From positions 27,660 to 91,659 of the forward strand of contig JAZLDG010000102.1 in assembly GCA_045614565.1 (NCBI GenBank): 64,000 nucleotides of DNA. The letters run 5' to 3'. Below, piece after piece: positions 27,338 to 37,500 of the stretch (positions are counted from its first letter, which is position 1; the number at the start of each line of letters is the position of its first letter). The notes below the pieces were generated by a model, which saw only the letters and a program-made list of their open reading frames with translations, did not search any database and was not told where the DNA came from. This stretch comes from Scatosoma sp045614565. GTDB lineage: Bacteria; Bacillota; Clostridia; Christensenellales; Borkfalkiaceae. The position numbers were made by a program, and so were the translations under genes.

Positions 27338-28096
27338 CTAATTTTCGTCGACTAAATGGAAATTTTTGACTTGAGATTGGATGTGGTCGGGGAGTGGTTT
27401 GTTGCAAAATACATCGTCAAAAATAGAAATATGACATAGATTACTATAACAACCAAGATTTATTTTTGTGCCATCTATCAATAATACTTTGCGTTTGGAT
27501 TGTTGGATTATCGCACGGCGAACATCATTTTCAAAAATAGAGGTATCTGTTGCGTACCCCGTTTCGGAAAGCCCATGGCAGGAAACGAAACAAACGTCCG
27601 CGTTAAACGTTTTTACTGTATCAATAGCCGTTTGACCGATAAAAGACGAGGATTTATGATACGACTGTCCGCCCGTGGAATAATACTTCAAATCAGTTTG
27701 AGCAAGATAAAACAAGGCTTGAATTCCACTTGTAAGCACGATGGCATCTTTGTAGTGTTTTAAAAATTCTATGGTTGCCATGGCGGTGGAGGAAGCGTCT
27801 ATCATAACGACGAAGTTGTCGCGAATGCAGGTGTTTACTGCTTGTTTTGCGATTTTATATTTTGCTTCGCTTTCAATGTTTTTTCGCTGTGAAAATACGG
27901 TAGAGATATCGGCTTGGGCTTGATTATTGATTGCCTTTCCGCGCGAACGGATAATCAAACCTTGACTTTCTAAAAGACTTAAATCACGCCGAATCGTTGC
28001 TTCGCTAGTGTAAAACATTTTCATCAACGTTTTGATATCGATGGTTTGTTGTTTTTTTACGAGTTCTAATATTTTTTCTAAACGATTTTCTTTCAT
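27338..28096 (-). CDS. DeoR-family transcriptional repressor
   Basis: A 252-residue regulator with an N-terminal winged helix (residues ~5-57; TSEATIRRDLSLLESQGLI is the recognition region) and a C-terminal sugar-phosphate sensor domain (VVMIDASSTAMATIEFL, VLTSGIQAL). It is divergent from the dehydrogenase/kinase pair at 28301-30519, whose promoter lies between, so it most likely represses them until a phosphorylated sugar is present. This is the classic layout for DeoR proteins and PfkB kinases. Confidence 0.93.
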   Translation of the reverse strand: MKENRLEKILELVKKQQTIDIKTLMKMFYTSEATIRRDLSLLESQGLIIRSRGKAINNQAQADISTVFSQRKNIESEAKYKIAKQAVNTCIRDNFVVMIDASSTAMATIEFLKHYKDAIVLTSGIQALFYLAQTDLKYYSTGGQSYHKSSSFIGQTAIDTVKTFNADVCFVSCHGLSETGYATDTSIFENDVRRAIIQQSKRKVLLIDGTKINLGCYSNLCHISIFDDVFCNKPLPDHIQSQVKNFHLVDEN

Positions 28097-28233
28097 GCTT
28101 TCATTATAACAAATTAAGAAAAATAAGTCAAATAAAAAATGAGCGGTTTTTGATTGTTTTGAAAGAAAAATGGCTGATTTATTGGAAATTTTTGCTCGTA
28201 GCTGTCATTCTTATATTTAATATAGGAGAAAAA

Positions 28234-28262
28234 TTGACGGAAGCGTACATTTTTGTTATAAT
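28234..28262 (+). promoter_or_regulatory. Promoter of the sugar dehydrogenase/PfkB pair
   Basis: TTGACG (28234-28239), 17-bp spacer, TATAAT (28257-28262). It lies in the 204-bp space shared with the divergent DeoR gene. Ribosome binding site TTAGGAGATTG precedes ATG 28301. Confidence 0.85.
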
Positions 28263-28300
28263 ACTATTCGCTGAATGATATTCGTTTAGGAGATTGTCAA

Positions 28301-29554
28301 ATGAAAACAAAGGCTGTTAGATTATATGGGGCAAGCGATATCCGTATGGAAGAATTTGATCTTCCCGAAATTACTTCGGAAGAAGTTTTGATTAAAGTAA
28401 TTAGTGACTCGGTGTGTGCTTCTACGTGGAAAGCAGTAAAGCAAGGTACGGCGCACAAACGCGTTCCGCCTGACGTTGCGGAGAATCCTATTATTATCGG
28501 ACACGAAATGTGCGGTGAAATTTTAGCGGTAGGAGAACAGTTAAAAGATAAATGGAAGATAGGGCAAAAAATCGTAATTCAACCCGCTCTCAAATTAGAT
28601 AGCGGTTACGATCCCGGATATTCCTATCCGTACATAGGCGGAAATACGCAATACGCTGTTGTTCCCAAAATTGTTTTGGAACGCAACTGTATGTTGCCGT
28701 ACGACGGCGAAGGGTATTTCAAAGGCTCGCTCGTAGAATCGCTTGCGTGTATCATTCGCGGGTACAAAGGCTTGTATCATACCGATTATACCAATTATGT
28801 GCGCACGGACGGCGCGAAAAAGGGCGGCAAGATTGCCATTCTCGGCGGTGCAGGACCTATGGGAATTGGCACGGTAGAGCTTGCGTGCGGATACGCGGAA
28901 GTTTCGCAGGTTGTCGTTACCGATTTGAGCGATGAAAGACTTGCGTTTGCGGAAGAAAAATGTAGCGTGGAATCAGCAAAAGCGCGTGGCGTTGATTTGA
29001 AATACATAAACACTTCCAATATGGAAAACGTGGAAAAATATCTTGTGGATATTTCGAACGGCGGTTTCGACGACGTGTTCGTAATGGTTCCCGTACCTTC
29101 GCTTTTCAATCTTGCGGAAAAGATTTGCCGTGAAGACGGTTGCGTGAACTTCTTTGCAGGTCCTCCCGTACACGATTTTCAAGGCTCGTTAAATCTTTAC
29201 AGAGTGCATTACGACGGTATTCACGTAGTGGGAACGGCGGGCAGTATTCCCGAGGATATGACGGATATTATTGCTTTGATCGAAAAAGACAAGATCAACG
29301 CAGGCGCGATCGTTTCGCATATTTTGGGACTGAATGCGGTAAAGGAAACGCTGTTTGCTATGGAAAAGCCCAACGGCGCGAAAAAGGTATGCTATAACGA
29401 ACTCGACTTGCCTTTGATTGCGATAGCCGATTTGGAGGATTTAGGCAAAACCAACGAACTTTATCGCGAGCTTGCGAAAATCGTGAAAGCACACGGCGGA
29501 CTTTGGAACGCCGAAGCGGAAAAATATCTTTTGGCAAACGCACCGAGGATTTGA
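28301..29554 (+). CDS. Zinc-dependent dehydrogenase, L-sorbose-1-phosphate reductase-like
   Basis: A 417-residue MDR enzyme. It has the zinc-binding GHEMCGEI segment, the substrate-side cysteine in SDSVCAST, and the NAD loop GGAGPMGIG. Length and C-terminal extension match the SorE-like group (L-sorbose-1-phosphate reductase), but the exact sugar phosphate is not certain. Coupled to the PfkB gene 2 bp downstream and controlled by the divergent DeoR. Unlike most of the surrounding DNA it uses GC-richer, core-like codons. Confidence 0.85.
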   Translation: MKTKAVRLYGASDIRMEEFDLPEITSEEVLIKVISDSVCASTWKAVKQGTAHKRVPPDVAENPIIIGHEMCGEILAVGEQLKDKWKIGQKIVIQPALKLDSGYDPGYSYPYIGGNTQYAVVPKIVLERNCMLPYDGEGYFKGSLVESLACIIRGYKGLYHTDYTNYVRTDGAKKGGKIAILGGAGPMGIGTVELACGYAEVSQVVVTDLSDERLAFAEEKCSVESAKARGVDLKYINTSNMENVEKYLVDISNGGFDDVFVMVPVPSLFNLAEKICREDGCVNFFAGPPVHDFQGSLNLYRVHYDGIHVVGTAGSIPEDMTDIIALIEKDKINAGAIVSHILGLNAVKETLFAMEKPNGAKKVCYNELDLPLIAIADLEDLGKTNELYRELAKIVKAHGGLWNAEAEKYLLANAPRI

Positions 29555-29556
29555 GA

Positions 29557-30519
29557 ATGAAAATTGTAACGTTAACGTTAAATCCCGCATTCGACGTACA
29601 TTGCAGTTGTGATAACTTCAAACCGTATCACGAAAGTATTGCAAAAGTTACGGCAAAGGACGCAGGGGGAAAGGGCGTAAATATATCTCGTGCGTTATGC
29701 AAAAATGGCGTGGAAAATCTTGCCGTTGTGATTGTGGGGAAGGAAAACGGAGTTGAATTTTGTCAGGCACTTGAAAAAGACGGATTGTCCGTTGCCGCCG
29801 TTTGGACAGACGGACGAATAAGAGAAAATATTACGTTGCACGAAAAAGAAAATCCTGAAACGCGGATAAGTTTTGACGGTTTTACCTGTGATAAAAGCAT
29901 TTTGACGCGGGTACGAGAAGAAATTGGAGATGTGGATGAAAACACAATCGTTGCGTTTACTGGTAGTATTCCCAAAGGAATAAATAGCACTACTGTTTTG
30001 GCTTTTTTGAAAGAATTAAAGGCTAAAAACGCAAAAATCGTAATTGATTCGCGTTCCGTTTCATTTGACGAACTAATATCTTTTAAACCTTGGCTTATAA
30101 AGCCAAATAAAGACGAAGCGGAGGCTTATGCGGAGCGGAAAATCGAATGTATGGACGACGCAATAATAGTCGCTCGTGAGTTTTATAAAAATGGGATTGA
30201 TAATGTGATGATCAGCCTTGGCGAAGATGGTGCGGTGTTGGCGTGCGAAAACGGTTTGTTGACGGCGAAAACCCCTAAAATTTCCGTTTTGTCTACGATC
30301 GGTGCGGGCGACAGTATGTTGGCAGGGTTTATAGATGGAGTAGCAAAAGGATTGGAGAAAAAGGAGATTTTAAAAAGAGCCGTTGCGTTTGGTACAGCGG
30401 CGTGTATGCAAGATGGAACGAAGCCGCCTCAAAAAGTGGATATAGAAAATCTTATCAGTAAAGTAATCGTGCGAGAAATACGAAGGGGCAAGGAGAAAAA
30501 AGACAAACAAAACAATTAG
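29557..30519 (+). CDS. PfkB-family sugar-phosphate kinase (1-phosphofructokinase/LacC-like)
   Basis: A 320-residue kinase starting MKIVTLTLNPAFDVHC, with AGGKGVNISRAL and the catalytic C-terminal motif GAGDSMLAGFIDG. This pattern is that of 1-phosphofructokinase and tagatose-6-phosphate kinase. Together with a SorE-like reductase it would take a keto- or alditol phosphate to a bisphosphate for aldol cleavage, so fructose-1-P or tagatose-6-P are the likely substrates. Tagatose would match the galactosidases at 46-57 kb (inference). Start chosen at 29557 because the earlier in-frame start overlaps the dehydrogenase. Confidence 0.9.
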   Translation: MKIVTLTLNPAFDVHCSCDNFKPYHESIAKVTAKDAGGKGVNISRALCKNGVENLAVVIVGKENGVEFCQALEKDGLSVAAVWTDGRIRENITLHEKENPETRISFDGFTCDKSILTRVREEIGDVDENTIVAFTGSIPKGINSTTVLAFLKELKAKNAKIVIDSRSVSFDELISFKPWLIKPNKDEAEAYAERKIECMDDAIIVAREFYKNGIDNVMISLGEDGAVLACENGLLTAKTPKISVLSTIGAGDSMLAGFIDGVAKGLEKKEILKRAVAFGTAACMQDGTKPPQKVDIENLISKVIVREIRRGKEKKDKQNN

Positions 30520-30570
30520 ATGGTGTTTGTCGATACTTATAATACTAGTTATAGGAGACCCTAACAATAT

Positions 30571-30627
30571 TTGACAGATAAAAATTTTTTAGATTATATT
30601 CACAATCTCTTATAAATCTGATATAAT
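30571..30627 (+). promoter_or_regulatory. Two overlapping promoters of the ABC sugar-import operon
   Basis: First: TTGACA at 30571-30576, 18 bases, TATATT at 30595-30600. Second: TTCACA at 30599-30604, 17 bases, TATAAT at 30622-30627. Both are close to consensus, so basal expression should be high and any control must be by a repressor. Confidence 0.75.
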
Positions 30628-30702
30628 AAAAATATCTAGAGCAGAAAAAGCTCATAAGGCTTGTAGTTTTAGTAAGACTGAATTAAATTTGTTAAAATAA
30701 AA

Positions 30703-30730
30703 AGTGATTAAATGCAAGAATTTAATCACT
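30703..30730 (+). promoter_or_regulatory. Leader hairpin abutting the binding-protein ribosome binding site
   Basis: AGTGATTAAAT (30703-30713) pairs with ATTTAATCACT (30720-30730) around GCAAGA. The AAGGAGG site starts at the next base, 30731, so the hairpin leaves it exposed and may raise translation or protect the mRNA 5' end. Confidence 0.5.
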
Positions 30731-30742
30731 AAGGAGGATAAA

Positions 30743-32521
30743 ATGAAAACAAAAAAAGTTATTTCAATGTTGCTGTGCTTGTGCACGATAGGAACAATGG
30801 CAGCTTGTGGGTCCACAGGCACCACTGGTGGTAGTAATGGTAAAAAAATTTTGCTCAACGTTATTAATACTACGGGTGGTATCGGTAGCGTATGGTTAGA
30901 AGAAGCAATAGAACGTTATGAAGACTTGTCGCAAGATAAAGTGTATGGCGATAAAATCGGCGTAGACGTAGAATATGATCCGGCTGTTAGCCCTCAAACT
31001 AACATTAGTGAAACGGACGCATCTGATATTATCGTTATTGAAAAAAATCATTTGAACGACTACGTGCAAAAAAATCTGGTGTTAGATATTACTGACCTTT
31101 ACACCAAGGAATCTGCGTACGGCGATGCAAAACTTGAAGATAGAATTTTAGCCGGAGCGAAAGGTAATGTTGTGGGGATGGATGGCAAATATTATGGATT
31201 GCCTCATTATGAATATTTTTCAGGCTTGTCCTACAATAGAAAATTATTTGATGAAAATGGATATTATTTTGCGTTGAATGAGGCGAATGGTATCTATATG
31301 TCGACGGATTATGGCAGTGCTTATTTTGTGAAGGACGCAAATAGCCAAAAATCCTATGGACCCGACGGAAAGACGGGGATTGAAAACGGGGTTGACTACT
31401 CCGCTGACGACGGTTTACCCTCGACTTTGGAAGAATTGATCATCCTTTGCGCGCAGTTGAAGTCGGAGGGTGTCGAGCCTATTCAATTAAGCGGACAATA
31501 TATTAATTACAGCAACGCGTTGCTTAACGGTCTTTGGGCATCCCTTGCAGGGTACGACCAAATTCAGAGCTTCTATACGTATGAAGGCAAAATAGAGGCG
31601 ATTCAAGTGGTGCCTGGTGCCAATCTTAACGAGTCCACTCTTTCTTATAGCGGCGATAACGTGTTTGAAGGAATTGATTACGTGAAAAAGCCAAATACCG
31701 AGTGGATTGACGTAAGCCTTGATAACGGTTATAGAGTACAAGATATGGTTGCGAAATACTATGCGGCTGCATTTTTGAAGATTGCGGAAGAAGAAGGATT
31801 CCTTTCAGCTGACTCTAAAATAAGTACGGTTTCACATACTGCCGCGCAAAGAAACTTCCTTGTTGGCGATAAGACAGGTAAGGGGGCGAGAATGGCTATG
31901 CTGTGTGAAAACACTTATTGGTGGAACGAAGCAATCATCAATGATGTTGATCAAGACTATGAAGACCTTACGGGTGAAGATTTTACCGATTTGGATATTC
32001 GCTTTATGCCTTTGCCTACTTATGTAAATGAGGAACAAAAACAAGCATCCCAAAGAACGGATGATACGAACGTTTTGGTGGATACTAGTTATGCCGTAAT
32101 TCTTGCGCAAAAGCACGTAGAGAAAGATGCAAACCGTAAACAGGCCGTTTTAGATTTCTTGGAATTCTTGTACTGTGAAGAAGAATTGAAAAACTTTACC
32201 AAATCCACAGGTATTGGAAGAGGTTTTAACTATACTATTTCTGCTGAAAACGATTTGGCACCGAAAGGGACATTCTTAAGTGATTTGTGGGATTTGCGTA
32301 GCAGAAGTAAAGTTTTGTATCATGCTGCAGACAATAAAATCTTCAAGGCGTACGGAAACTCTTTGACAATTGCTGTTTGGGGTGAAACATGGCGTAACGG
32401 TAACGCAGACAACTTCTTGATAACGTATAGAGATAAAGGTTCTAGCGCTGCAGACTTGATTCAGAAGGGAAGAATTTCTGCTGCTACTTGGGAAACTTGG
32501 AAACAAGAACTCGATATCTAA
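30743..32521 (+). CDS. Sugar ABC transporter substrate-binding lipoprotein
   Basis: A 592-residue exported lipoprotein: signal peptide MKTKKVISMLLCLCTIG with lipobox MAAC, then a Gly/Ser/Thr linker. The body has the pattern of large carbohydrate-binding proteins (for example KYYGLPHYEYFSGLSYNRKLF, TLEELIILCAQLKSEGVEPI). At ~590 residues it is larger than the usual ~420, like binding proteins for longer oligosaccharides. The start at 30743 follows AAGGAGG; an earlier in-frame start lies within the leader hairpin. First gene of the importer operon. Confidence 0.93.
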   Translation: MKTKKVISMLLCLCTIGTMAACGSTGTTGGSNGKKILLNVINTTGGIGSVWLEEAIERYEDLSQDKVYGDKIGVDVEYDPAVSPQTNISETDASDIIVIEKNHLNDYVQKNLVLDITDLYTKESAYGDAKLEDRILAGAKGNVVGMDGKYYGLPHYEYFSGLSYNRKLFDENGYYFALNEANGIYMSTDYGSAYFVKDANSQKSYGPDGKTGIENGVDYSADDGLPSTLEELIILCAQLKSEGVEPIQLSGQYINYSNALLNGLWASLAGYDQIQSFYTYEGKIEAIQVVPGANLNESTLSYSGDNVFEGIDYVKKPNTEWIDVSLDNGYRVQDMVAKYYAAAFLKIAEEEGFLSADSKISTVSHTAAQRNFLVGDKTGKGARMAMLCENTYWWNEAIINDVDQDYEDLTGEDFTDLDIRFMPLPTYVNEEQKQASQRTDDTNVLVDTSYAVILAQKHVEKDANRKQAVLDFLEFLYCEEELKNFTKSTGIGRGFNYTISAENDLAPKGTFLSDLWDLRSRSKVLYHAADNKIFKAYGNSLTIAVWGETWRNGNADNFLITYRDKGSSAADLIQKGRISAATWETWKQELDI

Positions 32522-32535
32522 AAATTTAAGAACAG

Positions 32536-32578
32536 ACGACAAGAAGATTTCCTTTATAATAAATAATCTTCTTGTCGT
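32536..32578 (+). other. Intercistronic hairpin between binding protein and permease
   Basis: ACGACAAGAAGATT (32536-32549) pairs perfectly with AATCTTCTTGTCGT (32565-32578) across a 15-nt loop. No T tract. Such hairpins let binding-protein mRNA outnumber the permease message by stopping 3' exonucleases. Confidence 0.7.
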
Positions 32579-32594
32579 TAATGAGGTAAAAAGT

Positions 32595-33560
32595 ATGAAT
32601 AACATAACAGGGCAAGAGAAAGAAGGTTTTAGAAGAAAAGCGTTTAGGACGAGAAAAAGCAAAAGACTAATTTTTTGTATTCTCGTTTTAGCATTTCCGT
32701 TGTGTCAATTTGCTTTAATGGGTATTTATCTCAAGATAAATTCTTTTATAATGGCGTTTCAAAAATACACGCCTAGTGAAACTGGATTAATAATTGATTA
32801 CACCTTTGAGAATTTTAAGGTCGCATTCAAGGTTTTGTCCGAGGGCGGAGTAATGTGGAAAAATGCCACGCTTATACTTATATTCTCAACGCTAGGCGGT
32901 TTGTTGTTTTCTTTGATAGCGGCATTTTACATATATAAAAAGTTTTTATTCCATAAAGCATTTATGTGTATTTTGTTTTTGCCGTCCGTTGTTTCTGGTT
33001 TGGTATATTGTTTGCTTTTCAAATACATCACGGAAGATGTATACCGTAAAATTATGGAAATATTTGGTGTTACCGTTGAAGCAGGCTTGCTAATAGATAT
33101 AGACACTCGTTTTGTGACGATGCTTGTTTTTACTATTGTAATGGGACTTCCTGGTCATGTACTGCTGTTTGTAGGTGGTATGAAAGGCATAGATGAATCT
33201 ATTGTGGAATATTCTCAAATTGATGGCGTTAATTTTTGGCAGGAATTTTTGTATTTGACCGTACCTATGATTTTCCCTACACTGAGTACATTTTTGGTGG
33301 TTGGAATTTCTGGCTATTTTATGGCTTCGATGGGTTTATATAGTTTTTATGGAGATAACTTGCCATATGATGAAATGCAGGTGTTCGGGTATTTAATTTT
33401 TAGAGATACCCAGAAATCGGGGTTATACCAAGCTGCCGGTTCAAAATATCTCTCTCATCCTGAATTATCGGCTTTAGGTTTAGTGTGCACGGCAATAACG
33501 CTCACTGTACTCTTTACAGTAAAAGCTCTATTAAATAAGTTTGGTCCGAGTGTGGATTAA
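32595..33560 (+). CDS. Sugar ABC transporter permease, MalF type
   Basis: A 321-residue inner-membrane subunit with about six transmembrane helices. The EAA loop that contacts the ATPase reads SQIDGVNFWQEFLYLTVPMI (the conserved Gly is present). The N terminus is short and charged (KRKAFRTRKSKR). Ribosome binding site TGAGGTAAAA. The paired permease follows 10 bp later. No ATPase gene accompanies them. Confidence 0.93.
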   Translation: MNNITGQEKEGFRRKAFRTRKSKRLIFCILVLAFPLCQFALMGIYLKINSFIMAFQKYTPSETGLIIDYTFENFKVAFKVLSEGGVMWKNATLILIFSTLGGLLFSLIAAFYIYKKFLFHKAFMCILFLPSVVSGLVYCLLFKYITEDVYRKIMEIFGVTVEAGLLIDIDTRFVTMLVFTIVMGLPGHVLLFVGGMKGIDESIVEYSQIDGVNFWQEFLYLTVPMIFPTLSTFLVVGISGYFMASMGLYSFYGDNLPYDEMQVFGYLIFRDTQKSGLYQAAGSKYLSHPELSALGLVCTAITLTVLFTVKALLNKFGPSVD

Positions 33561-33570
33561 GGAGGCTATA

Positions 33571-34545
33571 ATGAAAAAAAATTATAGTAAGAAAGATATA
33601 GGTACGCGCATAACGATAATTGTGGTGTGTGTGATTTTGGTAGTGGCTTCTTTGGTTGTTTTAATTCCTCTTATTTGGGGATTGAACACTTCATTAAAGT
33701 CAAAACTTGATTTTATAAAAGTCGGAAATGACAATGTGTTAGGTTTTCCCACGTTGGATGCAGGTAATAGATTTAATTCCATTGATACGTTTTTTAAGCT
33801 TGAAAATTATGTAAATGTATTCAATGAAATGTCGTTTACAATAAGGGGTGGTGCTTATTATTCTAGAGGTCAGCGAATACCAGCGACACAAAAAATTGAA
33901 GTGGGTTTGTTGGATTTGCTTATTAACTCGATTTTATATTGCGTTATCGGTGCAGGATTGAAAACGATAGTTCCCGCGGTTTGTGCATTTATTTGTGCGA
34001 AATATAAGTTCAAATGGTTGAAAATATTGCCTGCGCTCGTTATTTTCAATATGACAGTTCCCGTTATCGGAACGTTGCCTGCGGAATTGAAAATATTGCG
34101 AGATATAGGATTTTACGATACTTGGTTCATGCACGCATTCCAAAGTGCAAGCTTTGATGGTACGTATTTCTTGGTGTTTTTGGCGACATACAAAGGACTG
34201 CCCGACTCTTATATTGAGGCGGCAGAGATTGACGGCGCTTCTCAATTAAAGGTGTTGACAAATATTGCTTTGCCATTGACCGTAAAAATCATCAGTACGG
34301 TGCTTTTACTTCACTTTATTACTTATTGGAATAATTATACTTCTCCTTTGGTATATTTGCCGACGCATCCTACTTTGGCGTGGGGGATATTCAAACTGGA
34401 TAAGGATCCACAGATAGCTTCATTAAATTCTGTACCAGGAAAAGTTACTGCGTCTATGTTCCTTGCAATGCCTGTTTTGATTTTGTTTATTTTCTTGCGT
34501 GACAAAATTATGGGGAACGTATCGCTGGGAGGGATAAAAGGATGA
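33571..34545 (+). CDS. Sugar ABC transporter permease, MalG type
   Basis: A 324-residue subunit with about six transmembrane helices and the EAA loop AAEIDGASQLKVLTNIALPL. It begins after AAGGAGGCTATA; an in-frame TTG upstream at 33541 would overlap the previous gene and is rejected. It has a longer external segment than usual between helices 1 and 2 (about residues 40-110). It overlaps by 4 bp the large exported protein that follows, an unusual link between a permease and a surface protein. Confidence 0.92.
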   Translation: MKKNYSKKDIGTRITIIVVCVILVVASLVVLIPLIWGLNTSLKSKLDFIKVGNDNVLGFPTLDAGNRFNSIDTFFKLENYVNVFNEMSFTIRGGAYYSRGQRIPATQKIEVGLLDLLINSILYCVIGAGLKTIVPAVCAFICAKYKFKWLKILPALVIFNMTVPVIGTLPAELKILRDIGFYDTWFMHAFQSASFDGTYFLVFLATYKGLPDSYIEAAEIDGASQLKVLTNIALPLTVKIISTVLLLHFITYWNNYTSPLVYLPTHPTLAWGIFKLDKDPQIASLNSVPGKVTASMFLAMPVLILFIFLRDKIMGNVSLGGIKG

Positions 34546-37500
34546 TAAATCGAAATGCGAAGAAAACCAATTTAATTATTATTTTTCTTTTGGTTGCACT
34601 TATGTCGATTGTTGCGTCGCTTGTCCTTCTTTGTGAGAAAAATAAAAAAGTAGTTATAGCGGAGGCGAATCTTTCTTTAGAGATACAGTCGATATATTCA
34701 TTGGACGAGACAATAGCTCTTCCCGAAAAAACGGAAGTTGTTGTTGACGGAGTAAAATATACAACGATAGAGGGAACGCTTATTGCACCTGACGGTATGT
34801 TTTACGAGGCAAATGGTGCGGAATTATCGTTGAATAAAGTTGGTAGATATTTCGTTCGATATTATTATATAATGGACGGAAAAACTTTGTATGTGGAAAA
34901 GAGTTTTAACGTATCGGTGAATAATGCAAGCGTTTCCTCAAATAGTTCTTCCGTGCAATTTAGTGATTTGCAGTACAAATTTACAGAAGATGGGGAAGTT
35001 TTACAAGGTTTGAACGTGAAGGTTACGGATACGGATACCTTTACATACAATAAACCCATTAAATTGAATGAAAACGGATTAACAAATTTTGTAACGGTTT
35101 CTCATATTGCGTTGGAGAGTACATCGCGCGCGTATTTATATTTTCGTTTAACGGATTGTTATGACGAGAATAACTATATTGAATTTCGTGTAAGATTGTT
35201 GGAGAACAATGAAAACGCACCCGTGCATGCTGCCTTTTCGGGGGGTGAGTTTATTGGCTTAACGAATAATGCTAATACGGTAACGAGTGGAAAATATGAG
35301 CTTATTCAAATCGACGATGAAGTATACGCAAAACAATATGACCATATGTATCCTGGTAAGAATTATTTTAGGTTGTTTTACGATGCATCTACCATGCGTG
35401 CTTATTGTACGCAATGGAGTCCAAACGCGGCACCTATTTTAATCAATGATTTTTCGAATTTTGACCTTTATGGACAAGATTCATTCAAAGGTTTTACCAA
35501 CAACGAGGTTTATTTCTCTTTTTATGCTAAAGAATTTAGTGGGGCAACTTGTGAAATGGAATTTTTTGGCATCGGAGAAGATGAAGGGTCCGAGTTGGAA
35601 ATTAGTGAGTATAACGAAACGCTTGCTCCCGAAATTATTGTTGACTATCAGCCGACATCTGGTGATATGATTTACTCTACGAGAAACGCAAAAATTTCTC
35701 TTTATGATGCGATAGTATATGACGTAAACTATGTATCTTTAAGCAAAGAAGTCTATTATAATTATGGTACGCCGAATCAGGTTGCAATTCCCGTAGAAAA
35801 TAATTTGTTTACTACTCGTTGGTTAGGCGAATATACCATAGTATATCGGGCAAAGGATGCTTATGGGAATATTGGGATAAAAGAAGTGCCAGTTGTTTGC
35901 GTTGCAACGCGCGGTGATAAAATGATTTCTATCGAGGCAAAAGGTATTGCCGACATAGAAGCGGCTGTAGGGCAAGAGGTGCAGTTACCTATAACAGAAA
36001 ATTTATCAGTGACAACGATTAATCGCGATGTAAGCTATAAAGTAGAGGCAAAATATTTGCCGGATAATGTATCCGTTGCATTAAATGAAGATATGATATT
36101 TGTACCGATGTATTCGGGTGAATGGAATATTGTATATACGGCGACAGATAATGTAACTACGGTAGAGAAAGTATATAATCTTTTCGTCGAAGGAAAAGAT
36201 ACAATTATTGCAGATGGTAGTCCGATATTGCCAAAATATTTTATCAAAAATGCAGAATATTCAATAGAAAACTATTATGCTTATCTGTTTAAAAATGATA
36301 ATAGAGAGAAAGTTTTATTAAAAGCAAAGGCTCGTTTTGACGGCACAGGAGAATACGTGGATATAGAAGACGCAGGCATATCAATAACTGGGGCAACAAG
36401 TGTTTCTTTCCAATATGTATATGATGATAATGTGGTTAAAACAACGAGCGAATATCCTATAATTGACGTTGGTTTTAAAAATGAATGGAATATAGGTGAG
36501 TATTTTCAAGGAGATTTCACAAAGACTGTGGGGGCAAAGAATGCATCCTTTGAATCCAACAAGACGAGTGGAATGAATACCTTAGAATTTATTAAAGAGT
36601 TGTCCTTCTCGTTCTTTAATTTGCAATTTTCCATCCCTGAAGGAAAAAGAAATTTCAGTGAGCTCAATATCACGTTGACCGATTATTATGATGAACACAA
36701 CTCACTTGTTATTCGGATAAAACCTAATGGCGCAAAGCTTGACTTTTACGTCGGTACGCAGGTGAAACAAGTTACGACGGTTGAGTTGGCGGATGCTATA
36801 TTGTATTATGATGCCGAAAAAAAATCTATGATTTTTGGGGACGTGTCAATTCCCATTGAGAATCCCTTCAAAACGGATAAGTGCTATTTTTCAATTTCTC
36901 TTTGTGATTTGATGGGGGAAAGCACAATTGCCATATCAAAGTTGAATAATCAACAAACTACGACATTGCGAAACGACTTTTCTTTACCGCAAATTATGGC
37001 ACAAGCTGACCCGGGAAATAAAAGATTAGGGGAAGCAGTTACTGTTTTTTCTGCATCTGCAACTGACATCCTTTCACCTATATTACAAGAGAAACTGACA
37101 GTGGTGGTAAAAGGTCCTGACGAAAACTATGTACGATCTGTTGATGGTGTTATTCTTGGCGAAAACACGTTGGCAAATAGGAATTATGATATTAAGCTTG
37201 ATTCTATAGGTCGTTATACAATTCAATATATTTGTTTTGACCAAAACGATAGAAAGGCGGTGTATTTTGCGTATTATACAGTTTTAGATTTGGAAGAACC
37301 CGAAATTAATTTTGCGGAAAAAGACTTCAAGTCAGGTGATTTTGTTAACACCAAAATCGGCGTAAAACATGCCTTTAAATTAGTAGAATGTAAAGACGAT
37401 ATGGACGAAACATTGCCCGTAGTGAAAATATTTGTTGTGGACCCTTTCAATGTGATAAATATGATGGAAGAAGAGAACTATACGCCGACAACGAAAGGGT

